Source: Certhia americana (lineage: Eukaryota; Chordata; Aves; Passeriformes; Certhiidae). From it: a stretch of 64,000 bases of DNA. The DNA is taken from positions 7,528,910-7,592,909 of the forward strand of contig CM031872.1 of the NCBI GenBank assembly GCA_018697195.1, given 5' to 3'. Both the position numbers and the translations under genes were made by a program. Below the pieces are notes generated by a model that searched no databases, was not told the origin of the DNA, and saw nothing but the letters and a program-made list of their open reading frames with translations. Positions 10,897-25,800 of the stretch are shown here, piece after piece (the stretch's first letter is position 1; every line of letters begins with the position of its first letter).

Positions 10897-13800
10897 GTGG
10901 GTGCCGGGGGCGCGGCGGGCGGTGCCTCGGGGGCCCCGCGGTGCCGGGACCCTGCTCGCCCCCGGCCGCCTTGGGTGCTGGGAGGAGCCCCTAGACCCTT
11001 GGGACGAGCCCAGGCACCGGTGCGGGCACGACCCGGGGTTTGTCCCCCAGGGCCATCCCGAGGCTGGGGAATGGCACCTGTCGGTGGATCCCTCTCGCTG
11101 GCTGCCCCGATCCCCCCAAACCAGCCGCACACTTGCTGGTGGCAGCGAGCGGCCGTGCCTCTGCACCCCGCGCTCCCTCAGCATCCGGAGAGGTGACTTG
11201 TCTCCAGAGGTGTCCCCGCCGCCGGCCCGGCCACGGCACCCGCAGGGTTTTATTTGCTGGGTTGGCAAAGAGCGTGTGAAATGAGAAGTGGATTTGTCAG
11301 GGATAGATCTGTGCAATCTGCGGGAATTCGGAAGCGCGGTCAGTTTGCTCGGTGGTTTCTCCTCGGCTGAAATGCCTTGTGTGCGTGTCCGAGGGCAAAG
11401 TCAGCAGCCTCCTAAAAGGGGTCTCGCTCCTTTCAGTGGAAAAACTGCTCTGTGAAAATCTGCACCCGCCACGTCTGCCCTCCCCAGCAGTGTCCCAAGC
11501 CACTACATGGGGCAGTTAAGGGATTCGGGTTCTATGTTGTGCCTGTTCTGGTTTTATATTGCTTGTCCTACAGCGTAGCATTTCATTCACTGCCTAGTCC
11601 TAATGCTTTTCATTACCGAGCATGGGAGATCCAAGAAAATACATTTGCTGGTTAAATTACTTAGGTTTAAAAGCTGTCAAAGATAAGCTTTGCCTTAGTG
11701 ACCTTTCCCAGATGAAAGGACCCCTCTCCCACGCAGCAGTGCAGGTGTCACGACGGTCATCGGTGACTGTTCGGGGACATTGGCGCAGCTTTTTAGCTGC
11801 TCCTTAGGCACAGCTGTGCCTGGGGGTAGGTCTGTCACTGTCTTTGCTACAGCTAGACTGGCTCTTTGCTGCTGGGGAAAAATTGTGAGAAATTAAACTT
11901 TTCAGCTGCATTATGTAACACCTTCTTTGTGTCGTTAGAATAACCTGGAGTCAGGTTATTTATGTGTAGGACTCAATCCGTGTTGCTGAAAGATCTCAGT
12001 CACCTCTCTTTAACTCAGCGTTACGGCATCTCTGTCATACTGGGAGGAAAGAGAAGTCTTATGGCTTGAAGTGAAGAGATGCAAAGCTGTCTGTATCTTG
12101 CCATCTGTTTGAGTTGTAAAGAAATCCATCCTTCAAACTCTGGAGTATCTCGAGGGAAAGCTCTCCAGGCAGAGCCTGCAACTTCTCCCCACGTTTTGTT
12201 GCACCCTGTCCATAATCAATAATGAAAACATTTATGCTTTCCATGGCATTCAGAGCTTTGGAAGTGGTATATTTTGTGGTGATGTCAGCCAGGTGCGTGT
12301 ACAGAAATGACACGTAAAGCACCATAAGTGCTGTGATGGGATTCTGGAGTGGGATCAGACAGTCACACAAACAACACACTCAGTAATTGGTAGGATTTCA
12401 AATGGTAGTGTGGGTGTTTGGGAACGACTAATGTGTTTTGAACGTAATAACTTGTTAGCCTACACCAGGGTGGGCAGATGCTGCTCAGGTTTTCTCAGCT
12501 GTGTGGAGTCCAGGAGGAGCCTCGAGGATTCTGGTTTGCTCTATACCTGCTGACAAGCTGCAGGTACAGGTTTGGGGGAGCTCTGAGAATTACGGTGGTT
12601 TGACCAGAAAAGTTATGAGTGGATTTGGGCTGGGGGACATAATGCCCTTGAGGAGTGTCTGGTCAGGTAGAACAAGGCACAGGATAGGTGCTTTTATGTA
12701 TCTCCCTGTTGATTCCCGTGCTAGAAATTCCTGATTCAAAAATCATTTGAGGAGATCAGTGAACTTACTGAGGGGCTCCCTGCAGAGCCTCTTTGCATGG
12801 AGAAGGTGCTGGTGGTGACAGGTGCTCTCCGTGTGCCTCCATCCTGCTGCTCCAGGCATGGCTCAGTCCCTGCTTCCATGGGCTCTGTCATGCTTAGAAT
12901 TCTACAGGGGCAGAGACCCACCTGCTGAGAGGTTTCCTGGAGCACATCCACACAGCTCCTGTGCTCTGCCCTGGGTCCTCCTCTGTGTATCTCTCACATC
13001 CTTATCTATAGCAAGGACTCTGTAGGACGCTGGATAAGGGAGAGGCTGCTCTGTCCACCCTACAAGGGCTGGACACTTGGGTCACCTGTGTGGGTAGCAC
13101 TGCTGCAATGATCATGTGCCCTGTGGGTGTAGGCAGCTGGGGGGATCCTGTTCTTGTGCTGCAGAAAGAAACGCCCTGAGATTGCTTCTCTGCATCTTCT
13201 GGGCTCTGTCCTGTTCGTATTTCTCATGACTTCTCTTTAGAGGGAAAAATCATCTGGAATTCCACTGCAAATCCAAGTGACCACAGTGTGTATTTCTTCC
13301 GTGTGGTCGGAGTCTGTATGCACACTTGGCTGTCTTACTGAGCAAGGAGTAGGGCTTGTTTGCTGGTGTGAGTAATGGGATCCAAGCAGGAGGTGCAGGC
13401 TCCGTAGGTTGTTAAATTAAAATCTCTGCAGAGCGACTCAGGGGAGTCTCATGTCCCAGGAGCTTTAATTAAGCTGTATGCAGGTTGTTGTGTGCTGGTG
13501 GTTTTAAGTAGCTTCTTACAAACTGAGGACACAATTGCTCTGTGCCCACTGTGGAGAGCACTCACGATGCTGCTGACTTTGGTTTCTGTGATCATCTTCT
13601 CCGGGAGGAGTTGCAGCGCTCTGCTCATCTGGGAAGGGGCTGTGCTTGGTGCTGCTGCTCTGATCGCCTCTGAAGGGCTTGGATGCAAGATCTCCCTGTC
13701 AGGAGGGATTGTTCCCTCCCTGTGTGTGCTTTTATTGCCCTGCAGCTCCTGGGCTCCAGTGCTGGAGGCAGGGCTGACGCAGTTGTCCTTGAGCGGTGAC

Positions 13801-16800
13801 CTTGGTGCTGCCCCTCCGCTGACAGCCTCTCCAGGGCCCTGGCTGTGGCTGGCTGACCTCTGCTCCTTCACTTCCTTAGAACTTTTCCAAGGGCGCAGAT
13901 GAGCCAAAGCCCTTCAGAAATGGGCTTTCGTTGCTCTTGCTGCCTTGACACCTACAGCAACACACCGGCTCTCCAAATGAGGTGATAAAACAGATGTTTT
14001 CCTGCAGCTCTGCTTTGTACTGTGCTGGCCTACAGCTGTTCTTTGGGAGAGCCTGACGGTGAGAGCAAACAGACATGAGTCTTTTGCTGGGTGTTCCAGA
14101 ACCATCTCTTCGTGCAGTCAGTAGCACAGGAAATAGTTGAGTTGACAGTGTGGTTCGTCTTGCCCAATTCCATGACCTTGGCATCTAGTCCAGGGTAGCC
14201 CACAGAGGGATAAGAATTTGGTCTCACTCCTCTCTTCCTGCCTAGAGAGGGATGAAGAGTGGCTTTGAACGCAGCATTAGTTGCTGTGAAAGGGTAAATT
14301 TTTCATTGATGAAATGCAGAGGTAAGTGACCATGTACCTTATCCCATGTACCTTCTTGCTGCGTGAGTGATTTTTGGCTTAGCTTCAGGTTCTTCATGGA
14401 GTCTAGATTCTTCTTTTCTGGTTGTGAATTTTCTGATGGGTGATTCAAACTGTCTCTTTGATTACCTTTTTCTTTTAACTTCTGCTTGCTCTTCCTCTCT
14501 TCTCCTGTCCAAACTTTGTGATCATAAATTGCTCCAGTACTGTGGGGTGTCTGAGACCCATTGCTGACATCAAAACTCCCTTTATTGTGAGTGAGAATTT
14601 TAAAACTAAAATTTTCCAGCTACCATTTCTCTACGTAGATATTTTAGAAAACTAATTTTTGTCAGGGTATTGTTACTATTAGGCTTAAATAACGTAGGTG
14701 TCAACAGTCTTTAATGACTGAGCTGTTAACTGTGGATGTGCTGGAGGTGTTCCCTTCTCTGCTTGGTGACAAGAGCAGGATTGCTGCTGTAGGAGGACGT
14801 AGGTCCTGATGATGCAGGTCTCTTCTCTCCTGTATGCCTGAGATGCAGCACTGTCAGATGCTGTCACAACAGATTCCTGCTGCAACTCCTCTGGGCATTA
14901 CTTCTGAAGGAGCACAAGAAGGTGGTGGGTGTTCTTTGTTTTTCCATGTAATACTCTTGAATAGTCCAGGTTTTGCTTAACTTGCTGCTGTGCCCTAAAT
15001 GGAGTTATCTGAGGTCTTTCCTGTATCTCTGAGTGTTTCAATCTGCATTTCTTTACTCTGTAAGTGTCAGTTTGGTGGATAAATTTATGTGTATCAGTTT
15101 CTCATAGCCACTGGTGTGCATCAAGGCCCCTTTTATCCCGTTGATGTGATTATTTCAGAGACATGAAGGCCATTCTGTGCTTATTACATTGTAATTGAGA
15201 TCTTTGTTATTTGGCGGCTTTGCTCCTTCGAGCAAATCTCTGTCTAGACTGTCTGTGCTTCTTCACAGTTCTCTTCCAGACGTGAGTCCAGCTCTGACAT
15301 CTGAGGCACAGTGAGTACTGGAAAATGCCCCCAGAAGGGCAGCTGCCTTTACTGCCTGTGTTGTGCTGCCCCATTCCTCCTTCCCTCCCTGGAGCCATTC
15401 TGATGGAATGCTGGAGGAAACGCTGGTGTTTTCTGAGGCTTATCTGTGCTGGGCAGACTCAGCAGCACGGTGTGCTAGAGCCCTGGTCCCTGCTTGATGT
15501 CCTTTCGTTAAATCAAGCTGTGCTGACTGTGTGACACGCAGGTTTGGTCTGCCACTAAAGTGAAAACTTCTCTCCAGATGAGTCAGGACTAAACTTGTCC
15601 TGTCATCAGCTGATCACCTCTCAGTGCTACCTGCTCATTTGTATGCAGCTTTTGCAGTGTGATACACTCAGGGTTATAAGGCACCTTGTACTTCATCTCA
15701 TCTATGTGAAACAAGTTTTCTTTTTCATCTCTTGCCAGCTAAATTATGCCAAGGGTGTTTCTGCTCAGAGCCCACTTGAAGGGGTTTATGTCCAGTTCTG
15801 TCTAATGGTGTGAGGAGACTTGAACTCCATTGGCAACGACAGTGGAGGCAGAGCTGAGCTGAGAGAAAAGTCCGATTGTGTGACTTGTGGTAATAGATAA
15901 AAGAGAGAGAAAAGAATGGGATGAATAGAACAGCTACCATCTGCTTGAATTTTGCTCTGGCTTTTATTTTGATCAAGGTGATGGATAGCCAAGGAGAGCA
16001 GAGAAATGGCACAATAAAGATCCAGGCAAGTGCTGGTGAACTGGGGTGACTGTGAGGGCAGGGAAGGAACACAAAAGGCTTGGCAAGGAGAGAGTAGCCA
16101 TAAGGAGCAAGAGTGGCCATCAGAGTCCCCTTGGCATAGGGCACATGCAGACATTTGTGGGAGATCCGCTGAGGCACAGCCAAGGAGAAGCCGATGGCAC
16201 TCGGAAAGCAGGAATCTATACGGGAACCACTGAGATAATAGTCAAGATAATTAGTGTGAAGTTTCTGGTGTAATTGGCTGGAAACCCCCCGTTGCACACT
16301 GTGCTGTGCAGCAGCAGTGCTGTGTTTGCCGGGGCTGGGGAGCTGTGCCCACGTGCCCACGTTTGTTTGCTCTCAGGTTGGCCTGAAGGGTCTGAGAGCT
16401 GCAGGGTGGAACGGCCAGGACAGAACTGCAGGTTCAGCCTGGGCAGGGAGCAATGCTTTTGAGCAGCTTTGTGCTCCTTGGCTGTGCTACTGACCTGCAT
16501 GAGAGCTCTGGGTATGGCCTGTTCTCTGGGTATGACCTGCTCTCTGTGAGCTCCAGCATTTGGGATTGAACCCTCCTCTGCTCGGGGAAACCAGTGCGAG
16601 ATTAGAGACACTGCAGCACCTTCCAGCCTGGGCTCTTCCTCGGTGTGACACTGCTTTCACCATGGAATAAGTGGGCTAGAGGGAGCAGTGCTTCCTGTGG
16701 CTTTGTCTTAGCCAGTTATCAATTTGGATCTTAGGAAATGCTTTGTACTGGTTTTCTTAGCCTGTGGTTTGCACACTAAAGGTGAAGCGTTGGTTCAGAT

Positions 16801-19800
16801 TTTCAGATAAAACAGCTTCGAGCATTGGCAAAGAGGTAAATGGAGACAATGACAGATGAATTTGGAGCTCATGGAGCTTTTGAATTACAGACTATCATCA
16901 TATTTCAGCATTTTTTGTGTAAATCACCATGTTCTCTCACTGATAATTTACCTGAGAACTTTTTTTTCACTGTTATTTTTTCTACATGGAATGACTGCTG
17001 ATCCACAAGAGAAGCTCTGAAGTTTTTCCCAATGGTCTAAATGCGTGCCCTGTTTGTAAATGGTGTTGGTGATGCCTCGCAAGGAGAGACATTTCCATGG
17101 GAAGCCTTGGAGTCCCAGAAGTCCTGGGGGAAGATCTAAAGTGTCTTGAGCCCACTCATGTGCTCAAAGTGGGGCTGCTGCCGATGCTGTGCAAGACCAG
17201 CCGAGGCTTTGGCTGAGCTTTAACCACCTCTGAGGTGGAGTACAGGAAGAGCTCAAGAATTCTCTTGTGGCTTGACTAGCGTAATGTTAAAATCATAGAA
17301 TTGTTAAGGTTAGGAAAGACCTCCAAAGTCAATGAGTCCAACTGCAAACCAAACCCTGCCACATCCACCACTAAACCATGTCCCCACCTGCCACATCCAC
17401 ATTTCTAGGGATGTTGACTCAACCACTTCCCTGAAGCAGCCACACTCCAGTTCCCAGCTTTGCATTTGTATGTTGCTTCAGGATCAAGTCCTGCTTTTTG
17501 CCTGGGCAGAAAGATTGAGAGTGTCAGGAATATCCATGAGGTGCTTGTCCTCCTGGATGGGTGAACCATGATGGCTACCATTTGCTCTTCATAGTGGGAT
17601 TTGTGGGCTGATTGTAGAGCTCCCCATCTGACAGCCTCTGTGTGACCATCTTTTGGGGTGTTAGGCACTGAGGAGGACATTTTGGGCAGCTGCCACCCCA
17701 AACCAGTGTCTAAAGGTACAGCCTCAGACTGAACTGTAAGAAACCTGAAACAGGAAAAACCTCAGCACTGTCTGTTAGTCTGTAAAGATGCAGAAGCTTA
17801 AAACTTACTTCTTTCTTTCTCCAGCTGTGCTGCTCCAAAGCATTTTGCATTTGACTGCGCTGAAATTTAGTCCCAGGGAGATTAAATTACTCTTTCTTCA
17901 TCGTTCATATTGATCCTGTGTTGCCGGCTGTGGATGACAAATGGACTTCCCACTCCTTCCAGCCCAAGTCACTCTGGGAAGTGCATTGGAGCCTTGTTAA
18001 CCTTTTCTCCTCTGGGAGGTAGTGCATAAAAGCAGTGGGGAAGATCCTGGCTACACGAGTTGGTATATGCAAAGCAGAAGGGGATTTTGGAAGCCATTTT
18101 CCACTTAGATGTTTAATGACCATTATGAGCCTTTTGCAGCAGCTTGAACTGGACAGGATGTGCTGAGGCTGAGCACCTCTGAAGGAGGACAGTGGATGTG
18201 ATGCCTCAGTATGGAGAATTTTCCCTGTTGCAACAAATCTTGTCCTTCCCCAGGAGATGCTGCTGTGCTTGAGGGCCAGGAGCGCTCAGCTCTGGGTTTC
18301 TTGGCTTGGCTTGGCTTGCCAAGGAGGTGGGTAGCTCTTTCACCTCCCTATTTGCCAGTTTCCACCCTGGGCTACCCAGTGACAGCTCAGCCTGATTGGG
18401 ATGCTGCAGACCTTGGAGACATTGTTCTACAAACCTGGGGAAAATGGATGGCTGGGGCAAACCTGGCTCTAGTATTGGCTCTCTTGGGTCACAAGTCTGT
18501 TAAGTACAGGAGAAAAATCACAGAACCAGGACATTACAAATGCCTGGGCAGTTGGAGTCTGGAGGTTACTGTATTCCGTGCCTTGACCAAGGATTCCTTT
18601 CCTGTGTGGGTTGCAAGCAGAAAGAGCTTCCCTGGTTGGAATATTCATAGGTTTGCTCTCTTACGTAGGCCTGGATGTGTGATAAGGGTTGAGTTTACCC
18701 TGCTTGCTTGAGTCTTAATATATTCCAGTAAAATCTCGGTCATCCACAGGACTGGAATCCATCAGAGAAGCAGGAACTGCTTTTGTGGAAGGTTGTGGGT
18801 GTCTCTCAAATAAGCTTGTCCAGTAATCCAAATACTGACATAGCTGGGGCTTGAGAACTTAGGGTTCAGGTCGGTAAAATGGGCATTAGCAACCATATCT
18901 GAGCCTTGATGGCTCCCAGGTGGGAGCTTTCAGGACCTGTAGGAGCCTGGAGTGGTGGTTGGCTCTGGGGTGGAGATGCCTCCTTCTTGGGAGGAATGCC
19001 TTAACTCAGGGGGGCTGGAGGCATTGAGCCAGTTTCTGTGTGCATCACAGATTTCATGCAGGTGCTTTTCAATTCTTTTTTTTTAAATTTCTGTAGTAGA
19101 GAAGCTAAAGCCTAAACTAGTCCTGGACTTCTAGTCATGGAGTAAATTTATTTATATTTTATTAGTTTTAGTCATGTACTCTGTTTTCCCCTTTGGCCAG
19201 GGAAACACTGATGTTCCACCAGAACCACTGGAATCCTGGCATGCAGGGAGGAAGCCTCACTGCTCTGGCATTGTGTTTCCATGGGTGTCACCTGAGGCTG
19301 AGAGAATGTTAGGAGCACAGCAGTGCGTTGGTATTGAACTGTTCCTTCTTTCCTTGGCCTTTAAGCATCACAAATCTGTCTCTTTTTCTCCTTGGCTTCC
19401 TCCTGATGCTGGGACACAGAGCGGCGAGGGCTTTTGGAGAATACCTTTCACAAAACCATCCTGAAGGCAGAAACGGCTCAGGTAAGAGAACTGATGTGCC
19501 TTGCTTATGTCCTTGAGTGCCTGCACCTATGCTTAATAGTCTTAGACTGCAAATTAATTTATTTATCATAAACAGAGTGAGATCTCAGTAGCAGAGACAC
19601 AGGAGGAATTGCCCCCCAGGAGAAAAGGCAGTTTGGTGACCCAAGGCTTGGTTGGGCTGTGGGGATGAGTTCAGTTAGGGGACAAGTGCCCTGTCATAAA
19701 TTCACCCGTGCAGCTGATGTCCTTAGAAGTTGCAGCTGGGAAGTGACAGCACTGCACAAGGCTTCTGTACTGGTTTGTGACTCCTAGGTCTTGCTTTCAC

Positions 19801-22800
19801 TGGGGTATAAAAAACAGGTGAGTTATATTCTGTTCACTGGTGTGAATCCTTGCTGGTAAAGTGACATCTGGATTTGTTCCCAGAGTTTGCTTCTACAGGG
19901 GTTAATCTGAGATTTGTCTAGATGAGCTACATGTGCTGGGTAATGTGTCAGTATCTTCCATGTAGCTATTGTCCCCATCAGCTTATCATGAGTTCTGCTT
20001 GATGAGCAGGAGAGCACAGGATAGACTCACCTGACTTCTAACAGGGCTGTGTGTTCTCTGTTAGGAAAGAAAATATTATGCAGGCAGTAAATTCATTGCA
20101 AAACCTACAGAAAATCCTGTGGAATCCACAGAAAGTCTGTGTGAACAAGTAACAAATCATTCTGTGCTGTTGAACTGTACAGGGAATAAAGTTACTAAAT
20201 AGAATGTAATGTAGAGTCATGTTATCATTTTAGGTAAGCTGTGTGTGTTTAAGCCTGTACAGGAACTGCTTCTTGCTATAAGAGCAGTCACACAGTCCTT
20301 GGCAGCCAACTGAGTCCTTTTTTCTTGGATCTGTTCTAATGACCTTCAAGTTGTCCTTGACTGAATAGTGCTAATGTTGTGGATGGAAAGGTTCTAAGAC
20401 AATGTACTGAGGTTTTCTTGGTTTATTTTTATGAATAACTCCAGTGACACTTTATTTATAAGATTTGGTCTGAGAACAGTATGTGGAGGTTGGAAGGGAA
20501 GGGGAGAGAAAGATTGGGGTTTGATGCAGCTGAATTGAGGTGTCTGTGGGGCAGCAGGAAGGGAGGGCTGGACAGGCTGTGCAGAGACCGGCTGGCAGGG
20601 GCCTCCCAGAATGACAAAACCTTATTTTTTTTGTTCCTTCCATTGTCACCATTTCTGCAAGTGTTTCTGTCACCTGGAATCTTTGGCAGTCCTTTTTGCA
20701 GCCCCTCTACCCCAGTTTCCAACCGGGAGAAGTGTTGGCTCCTGCTCACTTTGTACTGCTGTTGTAGTACCTGTGGTATCATGTTGGGGCCAGGCAGAGA
20801 ATCTCTGATGGAGACAAAAGGAAATTGCAGATCTGTTCAGGTGCCTGAGGCCTGGGCAGCCCTGGTCAGTTCCAGGGAATGGGAGCCTCTGTGATGTGCA
20901 CTTAAAAAGCTGCAGTTTAACACTTCCTTGGGGTGCTTCTGTTTCTCTGGCTGTGGGTAATGAGAACATGGAAAGAGAGCTGATGTGACTCCTGGGTCAT
21001 GTGCCACAGCCAGGCTCCCCAGGGCAGTATTTCAGCCCTGTCTGTGCTTGTGATTTCCCCAGAGAGCTTATGGATGCCTTTTCACCCACTGTCCGTTGGT
21101 GTATGAGCCTTGAGATTGTTTCTGAATCCAGGAGAATTTAGTTGCCACAGGCAAGAATCAAGCAGTGAGAGACACACTTGGAAATATCACAGTACTTACA
21201 GGATCCTTAAGTATTCACTTGGAAAGAAATAAAATTCCCTAGAAATTACTCTAAATGCTAGAGGAAGAGGGGAGGAAAAAAAAAGAATCGTCATTTTTAA
21301 GTCATCTTTTGAAATTCTGCAATGTATAACTTAACACAGTCTGTAACACTTCTATATAAATAACCCCAGTAGGAAGGTTGCTATCCAATAAGAAATGCTG
21401 CAAGTAGAAAATTTGGCTCCTTTTAGTTCATCCCAGCAGCCCGATCACAGGGAAGTCACGTCTCTCCTTCCTGCAGAAATACCATATCAGGATCACTTGT
21501 GCAAATTCTGGAGGCTTCACCTTTGTCTGGGCAGGGTGCTGGAGCTGCAGCATGAGCTGTCACCCAGTGACTCCAGGGAAGCAAAAGAAGGGCCTCTGCT
21601 GCAGAAGTTGAAGTCATAGCACAGATCCAGAGGGACCTGGGTTGGCTGCAGCTCCTCAGAGAGCAGGCAGAGGCAATGTGAGCAGGAAGGAGCTGTGCAG
21701 AACCCAGCTGAATCCTGTGGTTGAATTCCCACTTGCATGTGTTGGTACCATAGGTCACGAAAGCTCAGTGCTCCAAAGAATCGAGTGCTTGTATGTGTCT
21801 GTCAACTCAGCTTTCACCGTAAGTGTTGTACCTGGTCAGACAGGCCTGTTTCTGCTGTCACAAACCCAGCTGTGCACCCAGGTGCTCCCTGCACTTACAG
21901 CAGACTGAGCTGGGATGAAGGCTCTGGGCTAAATATGACTGGAAGGAGGCAGACCTTGATTCAGTAGAGAAAAAAAAAAAATGGTTTAAGAAATGTTTGA
22001 AGTCACTGATGAATGCAGTAAGGGAAAAAAGAGGTGTGAATTTTGAGGAGCAGGAAGGTAGTAGAGCCATCAGTGGGACAATGAAGGCCTAAATGGAGGA
22101 GGGAAGGGCAGGATCCTCCTTTTCTAGAGCCAAGAGCTAGAACCTTCTTTCTCCTTGTGCAGGGCAGTCCTCATGCAGAATCTTTGGGATGTCAGTTCTT
22201 TATTGCTGTATCTGCTGGTTCAGCTCCTTGGCAGAGGGGCTGACGCCCCAGGAGATCCATGGCGATGTGGAGGGAGATGCAGGGTGTGCAAACACTGCCC
22301 CAACTTGCTCCACTTCTGCTGCACTTTATTCTTTGAGGATTGTCAAAAAAGTTTGCCTTTTTTTATCTTTTTAATCCCTTGACTCCAAGGAAAGGGAAAT
22401 ATATAAATGGCTTTTGCATCCCTCATAACTTCACATTCCACAGCTGATCAAAGAGCTGCTTCTTCAGTCTTAACTTCTATTTGTGGTGGCTCCTCTGGAG
22501 AGCTTGTGTATCTGTGTGTGGCAGAATGTCTTGGAGAAATTGGGGAGTGGTAATGAAGAGCTGCAGAGGGATTGTACATCAGCAGGACAGGTCAGCTGCC
22601 TTGTCCAAGGGCTGAGTTGTGTACAAGACTGTACTTACCTTCTGTTTTCAGTAAAAGTGCAGCGTGCTCATGCTCTGCTTGCTTTACTGGGGCAAGGGGT
22701 GTGGAGTTGCACAGCTGCATGAGGGAGAGAGGCTTGCAGGTGTTGCAAGGTGTACCTGGAGGGAAGAAAGGTGAGGGGGAGTGTTTGTTGGTTACAACTT

Positions 22801-25800
22801 CTAATTTTTCCTGATGTGAGGCCCAAGAATTTCTTGGCTCAGAAATACTGTGTGACTGTCTATTCCTGTGCGACTCTCCAGTGTCTTGTTCAGGAAGAGT
22901 CTTTTTCCAGGTGACTGTGGAGGTGCATTTACCTCTCCTCTTTCTCAGAGGTTATGTCAGGGATGAGTTTTCTTCCCTTTGTTTCCCTTTTGGAAGAGGG
23001 CAGTTGCCTGCTGGTGGGGAATGAATGCTGAGGATGGAGGGGTTGTCCCTTTGGGATCACTCAGATTTTCTTCCCCTGATCTTTAAAATATTTTGAGGAA
23101 TTAGACAGAAAGGGAGGGTTGGACTCTGCTGCAGGTGACAGGATATGGATGTATTGAGGGAGCTGGTGGTGATGCATCTCCTGCTCTCTTCCTGCCTCTG
23201 CCATTAATTGCTGGCTTATTCATGCAGGATGGAGGTCTGGGAAGGTTCCCATGAAGAGCACTCTGCCATGTTCAACATTCATTCTGCCTCCAAGGCTGTG
23301 GCCAGAGTCTTTGCTGACTTTAGTAGCTTTCTGGTACCTTTTAATGAAGAAGTGTGTGTCCCTTGGGACAGACTTAGATGCAGAAAGGGATAGAAATGTT
23401 GTGAAAGGGAAATGTAAAAAGGCTGCAGAGAATAAAGCGTGGAAGAAGAAATGAGTCTCACAGAGCTCATGGAATTTTGGGCATTCTCCAGCTTAGGTGT
23501 CAGAGGCCCCATACTGAGATAATGCATGAGATTTTATCTCCGTGTTCTGGAACTGTGAGAGGAAAAGGTACCAGGGCATGGGGCAGTGACATTGAAAAGG
23601 ACAGCAAGCAGGCCCTTTGAGAAATTCCTTGCTGTCTGGGGAAGCAGGGATCCATCCTGGTGAGATGGGATTCAGACATAAGGACTGGGAGGGAGCTGTG
23701 GGTTTTTTTTCCTGTTACTTTTTTAATGTGTTTTGCTCAGTGGGGTTATTGGGAGGAAAGCTGCTGCTGCTGGAGTGGGGGGCTGTAGGATGCAGCACTG
23801 GGCTGCCTGCTGTCACTGGCTGCTTGGGAAAGGTTTTGAAAACAAGGGAGAGGGGGAGCTCAAATCTGAGGTATCCTTGGTGCTGCAGAGGTGATGGGCC
23901 TTGGGCAGGAGCTGCCTAGCAGGCCTTGACCCAAATTCCCCATGGTGCCTGCTAAACCAGCATGGATACTGGTTTTACATCAGGACAAACCAAAGGGGAC
24001 AGTTACCTGAAACTGGAAAAGCTTCTTTTTGAGCTCAGAAAAAGTCATCTTTCTGTCTTTCCTTTGTTTTTTTGCATGATGTTTCAGTCATCAATGTGAG
24101 TGTGTAAGGAGGAGAGAGCCTCTGTGATCATGCCCAAGTCAAGTGGCAGTGAGGAGGGGTGGCAGGAGCAAAACCATGTTTGTGCCTGTGCTGGGTGTGG
24201 AGCCACCACTGGATCAGTCACTTGTGTTTGGAGCCTGGGCTTTGGCTGTGAGCATGTGTGGAAGGAGCAGCCAGTCACAGAGGAGCTTCCTGATGCTGCC
24301 AGAAACTGGCATGGGGTTAGAGAAACCCCAGGTGAGGCTTCACAGGTGCCCCAGGCTGAGAAACGTGTGAGCTCAGCTTTCTGTGCCACCTGCAGCTCTG
24401 CAGTGCTCTGAGAGGGACATTCAATTCCCTGGGTTCAGACTGTGGTGCTGCCAGCCCAGCCTGGTTCAAAGTAAACACCAGGTTGGCCTTTTTCTCTACA
24501 AGATGTTTGTCCTGTCCCCGGGACAGACCCAGCAGTGCAGCTGGCTCTGCTCTCGGTGTAACTCTGTGCTGGTGAGGTGGAGGTGACCTTTTTGGGAAGA
24601 GCCCGTGCTTTGGAGGGAGTTGAGGGTGACCTCAGCTCAGGACAGAGCAGGGATATGAAATCTCATCTCTGAGGGCTTCAGGCTGCTTCCAGCATCAGCC
24701 AGTGCAAGGATGGTGTGGGTACTCACTCTGGAATAGGTTGTTGGCTTATAAAGGGAGCAAAGACGTGGGTCACAGTGTTACCATGGAGATGCTGAGGCCG
24801 GTGATGGAGCTGCCACTTGCTCCTTTGGGTTGTGTCTCACAGTAGCAATTTCATCTATTCACATTAATGTTACAGGCCAGACTAAAAGGTTACTCACCTA
24901 TGAACTCCAGGTCAATGCTATCTTGAGTTTGTTTGTTTTCAAAGCCCATTTGAGCAGGGAAGACTAATTGGAACCATTTTGTCATAGTTAAGTGACCTTC
25001 TGGTTTCTCAGAGCAGCTCCCTTCTAGAAGCGGCCTTTGCCTGTTCCTTGTGGCTTTGCAAGGGAGCGTGTGATGTTCCCTTCTCAGGAGCAGTGTGGGT
25101 GGGGTAAAGTCCCAGTAAAGTCATGGTGGGGCAGGCCATTACCTTGGTCAGGCCTCAGGTAACCCACAGTGAACACTGTACAGCTGAACAGTGAACAGTG
25201 TGCACAGCTCAGGAAAGACAAGGAGCTGCTGGAGAGGATCCAGCAGAGGCTACAAAGGTGATGAGGGGTCTGGAGCATCTCTCATGTGAGGAGAGACTGC
25301 AGGAGCTGGGTCTGGTTAGTCTGGAGCAGAGAAGTCTCAGAGGGGATCTGATTAATGCACAGAAATATCTCCAAGGGGTGTCAGAGGATGGTGCCAGACT
25401 CTGTTCAGTGGTTCTAGTGACAGGACAGGGAGCAATGGCCACAAACTAAAATACAAGAAGCTCTACCTCAGTATGAGGAAGGGGAAAAAGAGCTCTGGAT
25501 CAGGTGCCTGGGGAGGGTGTGGAGTCTCCCTCTCTGCAGACATTCCAAACCCACCTGGACATGTTCCTGTGTCACCTGCTTCAGATGACCCTTCCTTGGC
25601 AAGGGCTTGGACTGGCTGATCTCCAGAGATCCCAGCCAACCCCAGCTATTCTGTGATTCTGTCTACTCACTTGGCTCTGAAGCTACTGCATGGCTGAAAT
25701 GCCACTGTGACCTTTTTTTTAATTGTTGTATCTCCCATTTTGAGATCCCTGCCTCACACGTCAAGAACAAAATTCCCGTTTTTTCCCCGTGATGTTTCTT

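Larger units (their letters stand above)
10080..10980 (+). promoter_or_regulatory. NSMF: CpG-island promoter and 5' UTR region of NSMF (interrupted by gap)
   Basis: Very GC-rich, CpG-dense sequence surrounds exon 1 and contrasts with the flanks. Upstream of the gap are a CRE-like TGATGTCA (10126-10133), a CArG-like CCAAATATAG (10158-10167) which is also the only AT-rich, TATA-like element, and a (CTCC)n tract. The transcription start cannot be placed because the gap removes part of the region. Boundaries are by eye. Confidence 0.8.

Noticed and set aside
18211..18711. 166-codon plus-strand frame in NSMF intron 1 as an extra exon
   Set aside because: Not needed for the NSMF frame, no homology to the mammalian protein, and phases of exons 1 and 2 already join perfectly.
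25160..25205. Imperfect palindrome GAACACTGT...ACAGTGTGC as a hormone-response element
   Set aside because: Spacing and half-sites do not match the glucocorticoid-type consensus, and it borders a CR1 copy.
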